Below are positions 45,337 through 58,568 of a DNA stretch of 64,000 nt, piece by piece (the first letter of the stretch is position 1; each line of letters starts with the position of its first letter). Source of the stretch: Morchella semilibera (Eukaryota > Ascomycota > Pezizomycetes > Pezizales > Morchellaceae). Position numbers and translations under genes: made by a program. Location of the stretch: NCBI GenBank assembly GCA_009192285.1, contig WBVU01000018.1, positions 1 through 64,000 of the forward strand. The letters run 5' to 3'. The notes beneath the pieces were generated by a model, which saw nothing but the letters and a program-made list of their open reading frames with translations, was not told the origin of the DNA and made no database searches.

Positions 45337-48300
45337 AGAAGAGTGAGGTGTGGACAGACTGGAATGTCGATATGCTTTATATAAAATACATGTATCGCAC
45401 GTAACTTCCCTCACCACCTTTCTCCACTAGTGCATATATGTTGCCATAGTACTACATGTACTATTTAATTTCACTGTATCTAAGTATATGTGAGTACATG
45501 AATTATTTAACAATCCTTGCTCCCCTCCCCGGACCTCCCCCTCCCAACCAAAAGGTATTAATGGATACAGTACATATATTGCATACATTGTGCCTCTCTC
45601 TCTCTCTCTTTGTCTCTTTCTGTCTGCCCTGCCTATCCTTACTTCTTCCTGACGTCTCTGGCTGGGTCCCCTCCCTGGTCGATGTGAGGGAGGCGGAGAT
45701 GCATACATTACAACCCACATATCAACGTACGGAGAATAGAAAGTATTACTCTACATACATACCCATATATCCATGGACACCCACATTTAGCTGTCATGTC
45801 ATCGGGAAAAACATTTGCAATGACATTATCAAGTCGACCCCTCGGCTGTTTCTAGCTACTGTGCTATGCTGTGCCTTGGTACTCTAGAAGGTATGGGCGG
45901 GATATTGTATATTCTAGTGTTGCGCTTCAGCCACACCCATGATATGATATGAGCACTAATAGTTATCACTAGGGTATTAGTACGTTGGATCTGGAATGTA
46001 GGATCGGACCACGACTACTACTACTATTACATGTACTACTACTACATCTTTGCCTATGCCTATGCACCGGCCCTACTAGTACTACATCACACTCCATTCC
46101 ATTCCTCGCTGCCCGCGGCAAAACTCTCATTCGATCACTGAGTCGGTACATACATAATTACCATCAAGAGAACATCCGCTCTGTTACATATTTTCCCCTA
46201 CAGCCAGCTAGTGTACGGCTATTAATTTAGTGGGCTCGTATAAGCTCTAACCTCTCCTGGATGTTAATTGCAACGGACCCTGGGAACCTGAGCCGTGGAG
46301 GGCATCTGAGGAGGTACTATGCGGCTGAGACCAAGGGATCAGACATTGCGGCGCATTATCTGAAGCGTGGTTTTCTTGTGTGTATCTACTGATTTAAAGA
46401 TTACATATGAACTGGTGGTGGCTTGACAGACTTAATTACCCCGAAAATGCCGACCTCTAGCCCCTCCCAGCCTATCAGGTCTAAACCCCTGGCCAAGCCA
46501 AGCTACACGCAGTGGTGGCTCTACATCTTGGTTTCCAAAGCCAAAAAATTATCTTGAACTGTTTTTCCACGGATTGCATTCCGAAGTCTTGTGCAATGTA
46601 GCTTCTAGAAGACCACTCCACTCTGACGCTTTAGGCCATAGAAACAACTAGTTTGTGCTTCTAGAGCAGGTTTTCAGTTTTCTCTTCTGTGGGTATTCTG
46701 CTTTGGGATGTGCCGATAATTCTGATGATCTATCGCCTCCAGTACAGTACTGCCACTACCCTCTCTACTGTAGGTAGGTACATACATGTCCGGCGGCGCG
46801 GAAGGGCACTGCACCTACATACGTACGAGAGATCAACAGGGGCTTTAGTTCTCATGATAACCCATTCCCTCTCTTTTTTTTTTTTTTTTCCCCTCTCCTA
46901 AGTATATTAGCACTGCTAAAAATACCGCCCGTCTCTGTTATTCATAACCACCAAGACGTTTAATATCTACATCTAGATATAAGCCTTGAAACTACCCCCC
47001 CCCATCGCCTACGCCACTCCCGCTCGTCAGCGGGCTTCATGCGAGAAAGCTTGAGCCTTATCCACTGCAGGCGGTAATGAGGGTTGGCGGGCATGGGTTT
47101 CAATGATAGATAGAGGAGACAGGGCTGGTTATTATTCTTCGCCTGCTTACCGCGCTGCTAACTAGAGACTAGCTACCAGAGAGTGCAGAGAAGGGGCGAG
47201 GGTTTGCAATTTGGGGCTGGGATAGTGCTGATCATAACCAGCCCATGTATTTTATTGTAGCTATTGTGTCAACATTTGCCATGGTCGGACATCGTATTGT
47301 TTAGTGGGGAGCATCTTGTTGCAGAGATTTTGGCCATCCGGTTATTTATGGCAATCTATTTGCATTGCCATCAAAAGTATCCAGGATGCATCTTAAACGA
47401 AACGACAATACCCTGGGAAACTTCGCATCACATATACCAAATTTGCAAAACCTATATCTACTATATGTATATATTCATAGCACATTAATTATAAGATCTA
47501 CCCCACAAAAAAATTAAATAATTCTGCACCCACACTGAAAATGAAACACCTAGCTATTGACGTCGAGTCGTCTGTTTCATTCACTAGCAAATCGGTAGCT
47601 AAGCGATGCCACCACGCGCTCCGTGCAGGACTCAGATCAAGCCACACCCGCTCGCAAATAATTTTATTCAGTAAGTGCACTTTTGTATCTGACAGTGCGA
47701 AAAGCAATTAACGCCGTGACAGTGACATTCACATTAATTGGCATTGACACCGACAGCTTAAAGTTACGTTACTAAATATACCACTGAAGCTGTAGCTTAG
47801 CACGGCATCCCACCCCCGGGTCTTGACAGTACAGCCCTGTGGTACTGTTGCACCGTTTCACCTTCTCTCTCTCACTCTTTCCTCTTTCTGATCCGACACT
47901 CCCGCCATGTGCACCTACAAGCCATGCATGCACACCCCAGACAGAGCTTCTAGAGATCTTCCTTCAACCATCACAGACACTCTCTCCCTCTTTCTCTAGA
48001 TCTCTCTAGAGTTCAAGATTGCACTAGCAGAATTCCACACCAACAAGTGAAGTCACAATCACCCCCCAAATTATAGCTACATACTTACACTAACTGGGTC
48101 TAGCCAACATTCCATTCCAGTCCAATCCATTCCAGTTGTCTCTATATCCACGTACCAGTTGGCCGAGGTATCTCTCTCTCTACCAGTCACCCCAACTCTC
48201 CTCCCGCACATTCATCCAACATCCAAACACAGCAACCCTAACCCCTTCTCTACACTGCCCCATAAGCACTAAAAAAAAAACCCCCCATCAGGCCTGCCAG

Positions 48301-51300
48301 TCACTTCAGTCACTCGCCCGGATGAGAGGCCCGTCCGGGATGCATTTAGCCGAAATACCAGGGAGGGGGCACACGTGCAGGTTGCGGAATAACCTTATTT
48401 TGCGGTGGGTGGCAGCTAGGTCCGGTGAAGGGAAGGAGCTGGTGGTGGCATGATGTGAGATGTAATGGGGGTGGGGTTAATATTGCTCCTGGAGTATAGA
48501 TAGAGTGGGTTCGTGATATCATAAACCGCAGGCTATAGGCAAGTACTCCCGAAGGGTCGATATCGGGGCCTTTGGGTTTGTTGGATTGTGGTGTATAACC
48601 CACCACAAGGAGAGTCAGAGCCTTCAATTAACATGCCGCCAGATATCTGTGGATAATCAACATAGGCCTAGGGCCGCAAGACTTGGGGCTCGATCGATAG
48701 GGCAGCTGGGCTCGAGTTTAATTCCCTATGCTAGCGGGTATAGAGGTCCGCGGGTTAGGGAAGCTACCTCGATAGCCGTGCAACTTGCCAGCTCAGTGTA
48801 GTGATATATCTTAATTTCCTCTGCTTCCAAAGCTGCAGGGACACGGCAATGACTGTGAGACCAAGGCTTTCTTGACTACTCGTTCGATGTGAGCGCGCAA
48901 AGATAATGCTTCCTATCTCGGCAAATGACATGACACCGTAATGGGATATATTCCACAACAGTGCTTCTAGAAGGAATTAATTTGCCGCGCCTCCTACGCG
49001 CTTGAAATCAGTCCTCTGCTCAATCTCTCCTATCCGCCCAGCCCACAACAGGTGAGTAGAACCGAACTGGATACGGCCCAGCTGCCACCTTAGCTAAACT
49101 TTGGGAATTGAGGCAGAAATTTACTCTACTCTTGCGTACGTATATATCCATTCCATTCACTGTCGAGGATCAATATATGAGGCTGGTTGGCTAGGGTCAT
49201 GGCACGATTTGGGTCGAGGCCAGATATACCCAAATATCAGACGCTTGCCCAGTTCTACCCGTCTGATTAGTTGGTTTACATGTAAGTACCTGACTAGTTG
49301 CGGCTAGATATAGAGCGCCGGTCAGCGAGGGATTAAGCGCGCATTATAAAGTGTTGATTAATACCATGATTCTAGAGTCCGAGGTTGAACATTCATTACA
49401 CTGCAACTAAGTACTGGTATATACTTTGTTGTATCGTGATTACTTCATGCCCACAGCAGGTCCATGCGGCCCAAAATGAAAAGAAAAGGAAAAAAAGGGC
49501 CCCAAATTTAAAGTAAAGGACACGGGAAGGAAGGAGCTAGCCCAACCCGACGGGAGGGTGAGGAAGAGGAGATTAAGGGATGGGAATATCGAGATACTTA
49601 GATAATAGCGATATCATAATATAACGCTGACAGACTATTTAGCACGTTTACACGGGTGCCGCGCGATTGCGTAATGGTGCTAAGGGTACGCGGGTACGCG
49701 AAGTAAAGGTTTGCAGCAATTGCGGGCCACTCTTAATAAGGAGGCCGAGGGCGATATATGATGGTCATTATGATACTGTGAGATCTATCATCATTATCAC
49801 TCGGGTCCGACCTCCTATCTTTTTTTAAAAAAAACCCCTGACGTACATGACGATACGACGGGATCTCAGAATTCGCACGGCATGTATCAGGCACCATCTT
49901 CAGGCTTTATATATACGGGGGTGTATCCGGTGTGCTTGATTTCTGGCCACGTTTTTTCTGGCTATGGATATATAATATAATACATGATTGATACACGGAT
50001 GTTTGAAGAGTTTCCAGAGGGATTGTGATGTTTCCTTGGGGTTTAAACAAACGGCAAATCCATACATCTACCTCAAAGAATTAACCAGAGGCTAGTACAA
50101 CTTGACCCTCTTTGAGCCACTGTATGGTCTTGGTAATGATTGTAGCTTGTTTAAGTGGCCGTGGTCAAAAACAAACCATAGCCATGGGATAACTAACCCG
50201 TACTGTCATTAAGGCAGACAGAAACCTCTGCTAGTCCAGAAGAATGGTATTAGGTTGGCATACGCATCCCGTCAATTTTTCCCTTTATAGCCCCAAGATA
50301 TATAATGTTTTGACGTATTGTTCGTATAACCTCTTGGCCGGCAACAAAGGATCTAATCGTATTAGCCACCACTTGGCTCACAGTCGCTCACTCGGACATG
50401 ATCTCCTCTACGAATTTCTGGGTAACGTGTACGTTATAGCTCTCGGTCTTCATACAAAACCGGAATGTCATGTTAATCTGACTCCGGAATATTAATATCC
50501 CAGTTATAAGAGGAAAGCAAGGGTTTACGTATACGACATAGAGTTCAATAGACATCATAAGCTATAGATTCTACTAGATATTAGATTAGATATATTTAGC
50601 ACTATAGGTCCCATATATTATGATTCGTTGCATATATACCAATTTAAATATTCGTAAATTCAAGAACAATATTATGGCAAAAATAATCCAATCGAGCTGC
50701 GCTCTCACCGGAAAATCGATACACTTCACCAAAACAAAAAAAAAACCCCTATACCAGTATTTTCTATACTAAGGTAATTTCCCCCCCCCGCGCTCAATAC
50801 TATAGCTATAATGCCCGATACCCGGAAACCCCCAGCTACCCCGGGAAAACTGGCCGGGAATGCCTCCGTCGTGCAACTCTCAGCCCGCAGTATAACTTCA
50901 TATATCTCGGTATTGGACTTGACTTTCCCCGAGGCCTTCCTCTCCCTGATATCTATCTGCTACAAGTGCCCCCACATCGGACATACTTACTCGCTTAGCC
51001 ACTAGCTCCCGCGCCGATATTACCCCCCACCTCTCATCTGATCTATAAAGTATATACCGCTGTAAATAAAATAAAATCTCCTCCCTTGCCTGCATTGTAG
51101 AGTGCGTTACGTATGTACGATAAAAACAGGTCAGCGAAAGGCCCGGAACCCCTCCACCCGCTCTCACCCGGAAAATGCGCCGGTTTCAATGCGGGCAATG
51201 AGAAATGAGCTCGCGAAGGTTAGGCGAGACACCCGGTATCACTCGTCCCAGAATGAGTGAGTCGGTTTTGGTCGGTTTTTCTATATTGTCACCAGAGAAC

Positions 51301-52102
51301 TTTCGCCGTACATATATCTATTCGTAACTATTTAGACCTTAGGGCGGTTCTTAAGACCTACAAAGGATGCTATCAATAATTTTATATAAAGAACCCTAAC
51401 TCTATGGTCCCGGCCCGTTCTTAGCTACGATAATGAGGAGATATAGTAGAGAAACTACAGATAACTACAATGGGATAGAGAATAGATGTGATAAACTATC
51501 CATTAATCTGTTCTTAGTGATACGTTTTGCGGTTTTTGTGTAAGGACATGCACTTGTAATTGGCCTGAGGTGAGTCATCGAAAATTTCAAAATGCCACAT
51601 ACTGGCATTGGAAGATTTATGATAAGTACGAAGCCGAGATATATATAAGTACATACTTACTTATGTATCTACTGTCGGCAACACATACATATGTAGGTGG
51701 ACTTTTAACTCGCCAGATGACGGCCGGTACGAGGGCTGTTGTAGGATGGGCTACCAGATACATTATAGGTTTTGATTTTACGCTCGAGAAATTCCTGGGC
51801 CCATTACGTTGGTACGTTATTGTTTTATCGATATACCGGCTTCAAAATTATTTGAACCAGTGATCTGGAAGGCCTTCTGGCTACATATTACAGGTATCTA
51901 CAACTTGGTATCCAAATCATATTTCTAGCTCCAACACATTCACGTTCTCTGGATTTGAGTCATACACCTCAGTCAGTGCAACAGCTACCGTTAGGGGAGT
52001 CATAAAGCGCTACGTCCAATCAAGAGATGAAGTCAGACGGCGCACAGATTCTGACTTTGACAGATGGCTATGATATTACTGTGTTTTTTTGATTTCAAAC
52101 AA

Positions 52103-52184
52103 GCCTTGATGGTCTAGTGGTATGATTCCTGCTTTGGGTATTCTTAAATGCAGGAGGTCTCCGGTTCAATCCCGGATTGAGGCC
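52103..52184 (+). tRNA. tRNA-Pro(UGG) with a 10-nt intron
   Basis: Acceptor GCCTTGA pairs with TTGAGGC (two G-U pairs). The D arm is GGTCTAGTGGTATGATTC. Anticodon stem CCTGC/GCAGG encloses TTTGGG, anticodon TGG. A 10-nt intron (TATTCTTAAA) follows base 37. The T arm is TCCGG-TTCAATC-CCGGA. A T-run at 52190-52197, a Pol III terminator, follows directly. Confidence 0.92.
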
Positions 52185-52189
52185 TGTGA

Positions 52190-52197
52190 ATTTTTTT
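52190..52197 (+). terminator. Pol III poly-T terminator of tRNA-Pro
   Basis: An uninterrupted T-run starts about 6 nt after the tRNA discriminator base, as expected for RNA polymerase III termination. Confidence 0.75.
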
Positions 52198-53395
52198 TAT
52201 TTTTTAGTTTTCTGGTCATGGTGTATGTCCGTGCGGGCATTGGGGGACTACACTCTGTGTGGCATTAGCTCGCTTGTATAGCAAACCTCACGGCGAGTGC
52301 TTCTTGGCGCTAATCTTTCCTCGTGGCCGCTACTAACTACTATTATCTTATCTCGCGTTTTGCTTTCTGTGGTGCTAAATTCGCTAGCCAAAGAAAAAAA
52401 GCCACCTCTAGCTAAAACAGTGGTCGGCGAAGAGAAAAGGGGATATAAAGAGTTCCAGCCATAGGCGCCCGAGTGATAAAATGTGACCCAATTCCTGTTC
52501 CATGGAAAACTAACTACATATTTCCAGAGGGGAGGGGCCCGGGGGTCATTACCATAGCCTAAAGGCTGGATGTAATTAATGAAGTAAACAAAAAAAACTA
52601 CATATTTCTCAACTCTCGTTGCAAAAGAGGATTTTAAGAACCCTGTACAAGGCTAGCAGACTGGAACGTGGTAGTCACGGTCGTTCCCGACCGGGGTTTT
52701 TATGCCGGCTGTCGTTGGTGAGCCTTGTGGACCATGAGAATTAGTAGAGGCCAACTAGTTTAAAGATTGCATGTACTCCCGGCCCGGATCAGTGCATCAA
52801 CGAATTATCCGCCCTCCCGTAATTGAATATTGTTTTTCCGGTAGGGGCAACATAATTAAACGACTTGATATTTTCTCCATTGTATAGAAATCAATCAACT
52901 ATCAAGTATAGGCACATTCTATTAATTCTTCCTAAGACAAGGTGATTCTAAGCTATCCCGTTATATTACTAGCAATGCGGTGGGACCTAGATCTAGTCAT
53001 ACTTCAACAATAGTATAGGCACAGTAGAACATCTAGGTTCTTAATCACACCTCATCACTCGCAGCTGATACTACATTGAATCATTCCCGTATTTAGATGC
53101 TTACATGTCTGTCATAAAGAGCTTCAGAAATAAAGACTCGTTCTATGAATAAATGCCTTTTAGTTTTTGGTTCGCACGGAAATATGCGGGAGATCCAAAG
53201 CTAAAACCGAGACTTGTTCTGATGCGCGGACATACTATTAGCCACCTCACGTCAGTTCGGATCTCGAGTCATTTCCCCATAGGCCGAGTCGATCCTAGAA
53301 GATTTTGTGACCCAGCCAGTCCGCTCAATTTTGAGTGACGCCGCCACTATTGCCGCCGCTACCATTTAGCATATCTTATACTATCATCTCAGGCG

Positions 53396-53410
53396 CCCCC
53401 CCCCCCCCCC
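53396..53410. repeat. Poly-C tract (15 C)
   Basis: A pure C homopolymer sits in AT-rich DNA. It may be length-variable or an assembly weak point. Confidence 0.9.
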
Positions 53411-54900
53411 ACGGGCCCAGCTTTATATTAGTACTAGGCAACGCCATGTTTGAACGATGAGCTCGGGAATTTAGTAGTAATTTACTCTTGTTCGCCTATG
53501 GAGATATCGGTCGTTACAGCCTATGAGGGTTTAGATGGCCGGCCCAGCCAATAGGACTCTTACCACATTTATACAATAATTCTACAAGAGGCTGTACCTA
53601 CTTTGCCGCGAATCCTTGGGTCGAAGTGTCCCAGAGGAGAACTATTATTTGAAATATGTGTTAGAAGTTGTATGCATACCTCAGATCTACTGAAAACTGT
53701 GTCATTTTAGCTATTTGCGGTAAACATGGTCGACTAAGTAGGTTAAGAACATCAAAACTGTCCTTCGCGGATGGCAATGAGTGGCCGTTATAGATAAAGC
53801 ACCGCGAGCAATTTGGTGTGCTTCTTCCGAACCTTTAGGACAAGTAACCTCAAAAATCATAAAAAGGATCATGACACAAAATCCGCATTTAACTATACCA
53901 ACCATACCCCATTTGTGTCAAAGTGCCGTCATCGAGCCCCCGAATCCTGTCTGTTTTTGTCATAATATCATAGCAACCCATAAACCCAACAACCCCCTCA
54001 ACCATGTTCCCATATCACTCCCGTCCTCTTAACCCCCCAGAAGGTTAACCCCACTGTACAAATTAAGTTTATATAACAAAGTAAACCTACAGAAATTGGA
54101 TGTTGCTTACCAAACCCCAGTAATGAACTTATAAAGGGAGTGGCTGTGTGTACGTTGTGATACGCAGTGTGATCCATGAGCCGGCCCGTGACATGCAGGA
54201 GGAAAAGCTTGACTTAGCTTGTGATCGCAGTCGCTCGACACAAATCGACCGGTGAAAGTCCGAGTTCCTTAGGCTTACCTGAACTTCATCTTCATAGAAC
54301 CAGATGATACCTACTAACTAGAGAATACAGCAGATCGGATTAGTATTTATCATAGCTATAGTTGGGAGCAAAAACTGATCCAAGGTATTCTCTTTGGGCT
54401 ATAAAAAGCATCTTGGTAAGCTTCGAGCTTCTTCAAGTCGAGTAGAAGAAACTGCTCGGAATAGCTCCTCTTGCGGAGGTGGCTACTCGTAGCTACTCAA
54501 ACCAACCCGTAAACAGGTATCCCGGACTATATAAGTAAAATACGAGATCTTCGATAATGATGGCTCTTAAATTAGTCAGCTCCCAGTAATAAGTAACTCT
54601 TAGCTAGAGGAATAAATATCCGTGCGTTCATCCATTAGCATTTACACCGGTATGCAATATCGTCTCTTATGCCTAATGCAATAGGCAATAAATCATTAAT
54701 CTATATACCCATCACCTTTGGGTGTCTATTTCTGAGATTATGGCCGGTCTACCCACCTAACAACTCTCGTACGTAATTAGATTTCTTTCAATTCGGGCCC
54801 GGATCGTGTTGAGCAGAAAGAGAAGTTGAGTATGAGTGAAAGAAGGCCAGAGGGGAAAAAAAACGAAGTGAAAGATGCTTTCACTGCGAGTCGAACTTGA

Positions 54901-54972
54901 TAGCAACACCCCGTTTCGATCGGGGGACCTCCGGGTTATGAGCCCGGCGCGCTTCCGCTGCGCCATGTTGCT
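54901..54972 (-). tRNA. Initiator tRNA-Met(CAU)
   Basis: Mature length is 72 nt without intron. Acceptor AGCAACA pairs with TGTTGCT, with discriminator A. The D arm is GGCGCAGCGGAAGCGC. The anticodon loop is CTCATAA, flanked by the three G-C pairs (GGG/CCC) diagnostic of initiators. The T loop ATCGAAA has the eukaryotic initiator form (A54, A60) instead of TTC. Confidence 0.93.
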
Positions 54973-55997
54973 GTTGAATCGATATTATTTTTTGCTATTT
55001 GGCACCGTTTTGGGCGAAAGAGATCTACTAGTGCGGCTTAAAATGATGTTCCCGGAATCCAATAACCGCGCTAGTCATCATCCCTGCCTCAAATCAAATC
55101 GCAAGTTTCCATGGCCACGGTTTCTCTCTGTGAAGAAGTATTGTCCTGCAATTTTGCCAGGGGCGAGGCCTTTGATAAACATGAGGATGCGATAGGTCAC
55201 CCTCAATCAATCTACACAATACTTTCCAGTTACTTTACTGGATACGGAGCCTATTAGGTGAAACCCCAAAGCGATACCGATCGAGCCAGCAGACCAATTA
55301 ATCTCGTAATAGATATAGTACCCACAGTGCAGTACTGTCTTCCCCACCCCAGTCTCGGCTGGAAAGCCCGCCGCAACGTGAAGTTCTACGCCGCACCCCC
55401 ATTTTCCAAAGTATGAAGAGTAATCAGGTAATAATACGAAGCTTAATTTTAAAAGTGCAGGATCAGGCATGATCTGTAGCTTCATGTCCAAACCTCTGCG
55501 CGAAGAAGACTATGACATGCTAGTTCCCTGGCTCGGTAAATATATCCGCAACTCAGTCGATCTTGACCGGAATCTTGGCGGATTTTATCGGTGCTACCAT
55601 ACCAGTGCCGTTCAGTTTTTCCGCAGTTGTCTCAAGCTTTGGGTGGTGAAATACGTTTTTGAATCACCGATTCTAAGTCTAGTAATTAACTACACAGATT
55701 GGATTATATGATCATAATGACGGCTTATTGTTTCATATGTTGGCCCAAAAGTTACAGAGTATGTATTTGATTGATTTACAAGAGAATTTTCGGGGTGAAG
55801 GAATTCTGTACAGCTAGCCAGACGCCCCGAAAGTGTAAATTCTAAAAGTACAAAAAAACATAAGAAATAAAGCCTCCAACCCCAAGAGGAAATGCATAAT
55901 AAAAGTTATCAGATAAGGAAATAAGCAACCAGTTATAGAAATACAGTGCAAATCCACCTTCATCCATCGTATTACCCCCACATTGCACCCCCCCCAT

Positions 55998-56911
55998 TTA
56001 ATTATAACCTGAAGCAGAAGCAGAAGATGGTGTAGCCGTAGGAGTAACTGCGGCAGCAGAGGATGTGGTGCTGGTCGCGGTGCACTGTGTTGGCATGTCC
56101 ATGTCCGCTGGCTTCAGGATACTGACCGCTTTGCACCAACTTGCGGTCCTGTCCTCGGTAATATCGCCTGCCTCAATGCACAGCTCGATGTAGTTCTTGA
56201 AACCCTCGTAGCCATCAGTAACGAGGCCTTCGTAGTGTTCGCGCTTGCACTGCTTGACCAAGTACCACGGCGCAGCTTTGAATGTCAAGCTGAAACATAT
56301 GCGTTAGTATAGGTATCCGGAAATTAGTGAGAGGCTAAAGACATACTTGACAGGGAGGACAAGGGCACGAATGGCATTCATCGTATCGTTACTGAAAGTG
56401 GCAGTCTCGGCATCGGTAAGATTTCCAGCAGGCTTTCCCACGATATCCGTCATCTCATCTTCAAACCCTGACCAGAGAGCGAATTTGTAGATCCATTTGA
56501 ACATCAACATCGCCTTGGCTGTTTGTACTTTTAGCAAACTAAATATTCAATGAGGAAAGGGGTATACGAACTTCCTTGTCCAGGCCTTCCAGGGAAATGG
56601 TTGATGTTGTAAACGAAATCTCCAGACTCAAACGCCATAAGAGATGCCAACGCCGCCTTTGGACCCAGCGACCAAACTTTATAGGCCTTGAAGGCCTTGT
56701 TGATCTGTTCCGTTGCAACAGTGGCATTTGTGCATTCATCAGGGAATGAAGCTGCGGTACAATCCCCAGAATTAGGCGCGATTGCGAGAATGTTTTGTTC
56801 AGTAAGGGCACCGATCTTGGTGTTGGTCGAGAAGGTCGCCGCCGTGACGCTGTTGACAGCAAGGAGAGACAGGAGGGAAACGAACACGACGCTTGGGTTA
56901 CTGAAAAACAT
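55998..56911 (-). CDS. Secreted protein, conserved fungal family, 270 aa
   Basis: Exons 56572-56911, 56347-56527 and 55998-56289 are joined by 44- and 57-nt introns, the second with a clear ACTAAC branch site. The total of 813 nt stays in frame. The 44-nt first intron, with donor GTTCGT and acceptor AAAAG, is the weakest join. Residues 1-24 form a signal peptide. The domain contains FESGDFVYNINHFPGRPGQG, then a helical part (MLMFKWIYKFALW), an APWYLVKQC stretch and several paired cysteines. I recall the FESGDFxYNxNHFP signature from a widespread uncharacterised secreted family in ascomycetes; its biochemical role is unknown to me. The C-terminal 30 residues are Ser/Thr/Ala-rich and probably O-glycosylated, and a clear GPI hydrophobic tail is missing. 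Confidence 0.75.
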
Positions 56912-58506
56912 TGTTGCTTTTATGTACGTGTGTAAATATATATATTGATAAGTTTTCGAGTATTGATTTTGACTGGCTGATGGATGAGGGTATCGGTGTT
57001 GATGTTGGAGGGAAGTTCTAGTTTATGTAGGTTTTTTTCTCTAAGATGTAGCTGTGTGAGAAAGGAACCCTTGCAAAGGATCTACTGTGTAATTATATAG
57101 CCACAAACTTCCAACACCTTGAATGTGGTTGCCAGCCCCTGCCTAGTTGACTCCGAAACCGCATCCATAATGGCACTATTCAATGTGACAGGCACACACA
57201 CTCATTCACTTTTTTTTTTTTTTTTTTGGGCTCTAAACATGGATACCTAACTAAATTGAATGGGTATGTACCCCACTCGGAACTGTGGGTTATGGTGGTT
57301 GGTGGTGGCTCTGTCAGCTAGAATACTGTTCTAAGTAACTGCGGGAGAATCGATTGGACCAAAATGATTCTCGCGACCAGCTGGCACAAAACGTATGTAC
57401 CCCTGAGAGAAAATGATTAAACGCATGATGATGATGCCTCGTTGTCAGTCAATACTCGTGATTTGCTTTTCATCCCTCGCTTCATACACAGCCGTTTTGC
57501 CCTTTTTTCCCTTTCTTTCTTACTCCTTTTGACCTTTGTGAGGAACTTCAAATAGCTGCTGTAAATTCGGTGGCTAGTGCTGAGTTATGATCGTGGCGCG
57601 GTATATTATAGATTACCTGCAGGCTTCAGTCTTTTTTTTCTCCCTGCCAAGCCCCCGCTATCTTACCCCTCTCAGGGCTGAAGAAAAAAGCGCTCAGGGT
57701 ATATAAATAAAGTTACCCGACCTTTAATTGGTTCTCGGTAAGGCGCGTGGGTTTGTAAGGACCCTGCTTTTGTGCCTTTGAGAGATACAGATACACTGGC
57801 AGGCGATGCAGCTAACTGGGGCGGTGTGCCACCCCCAATTTGGGGCAAAAAAAAAAAATTCAGGAACAAGATACAATGCAGGTTTCACATATGGGAGTAC
57901 TGTTGCAGGCAGCGGTTCAAAGAAACAAGTTTTCTGTCACATCATTGGTCGGTGGAGCCGTTTATCCTCAACCCTAACCTTAGGGGCAATAATCTGCGTG
58001 CCTGAAACGCCCAACTCCTTCTACCAAATTAACAGGACCATAGATCATAAATTATCACTCGGTCCTTCCTATTGGGCTAGCCAACTCGATTGCCAAGAAG
58101 GTCATAATAAGTCTGTAAAATATGGTTAGAAAATATTGACCGGAATAACATTGAATGTGATGATACTATTAGTCATCACTGTACTCACAGGAGTTGATGG
58201 TTATGCGACCATGTACCAGCGTATTTACAACCAATCCCTAAGAGTGAACAATATATTTTCATATCTGTTGACACTAAGCTAAGCTCTTTGGGCGAAGAAG
58301 TCTCCTTCTGTGCAATATCTTACTGTGTTTGAGCCTTTCTGACTAACCAGATTTGAAAAATGGAATGCGTGCTAACGACACATTTGACCTAGCCTCATGT
58401 TGAATCTTGATGGACTTGGAAAGTCCATACAAATCTACTATGATAGGGGTCGCTTCTTGAGGTGCGCTTAGAAGAAATTACACTTCTGAGATCGATATGG
58501 TAATGA

Positions 58507-58568
58507 GTCATGACGCAGCAACTAGAAGCGTGCTGGGCTCACAACCCCACCGGAACGGGGCGTTGCTA
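58507..58568 (+). pseudogene. Initiator tRNA-Met pseudogene
   Basis: GAAGCGTGCTGGGCTCACAA and the 3' end GGAACGGGGCGTTGCTA align with the intact initiator tRNA at 54901-54972. The 5' acceptor strand and part of the variable/T arm are missing. The downstream AAGTTCAAATCACACTCA also resembles the intact gene's flank (AAGTTCGACTCGCAGTG). A segmental duplication followed by decay is therefore likelier than retroposition. Several differences are C-to-T or G-to-A transitions. Confidence 0.65.

Larger units (their letters stand above)
45153..55997. other. Longest gene-poor interval (10.8 kb); two tRNAs only
   Basis: Apart from tRNA-Pro (52103-52184) and initiator tRNA-Met (54901-54972) I find no gene. 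The region holds (CT)n-rich stretches (45590-45615, 47865-48010, 48170-48185), poly-T (46866-46889) and poly-C (53396-53410). GCTCTCACC(C)GGAAAAT occurs twice (50700, 51161). Open frames are short and lack domains. A Gly-Lys-Thr-containing frame near 55360 on the minus strand is discussed under rejected items. Confidence 0.5.

Noticed and set aside
47865-48453. Pyrimidine-rich stretch followed by a 105-residue frame, resembling a promoter and gene
   Set aside because: The frame lacks an ATG start and any domain. The CT-rich DNA may be a promoter of a non-coding RNA, but nothing supports that here.
55207-55491. Minus-strand frame containing ETGVGKTVL, resembling a P-loop
   Set aside because: There is no Walker B or other NTPase feature, no splice-supported extension and an otherwise unstructured sequence; a chance A-x4-GKT match is likely.
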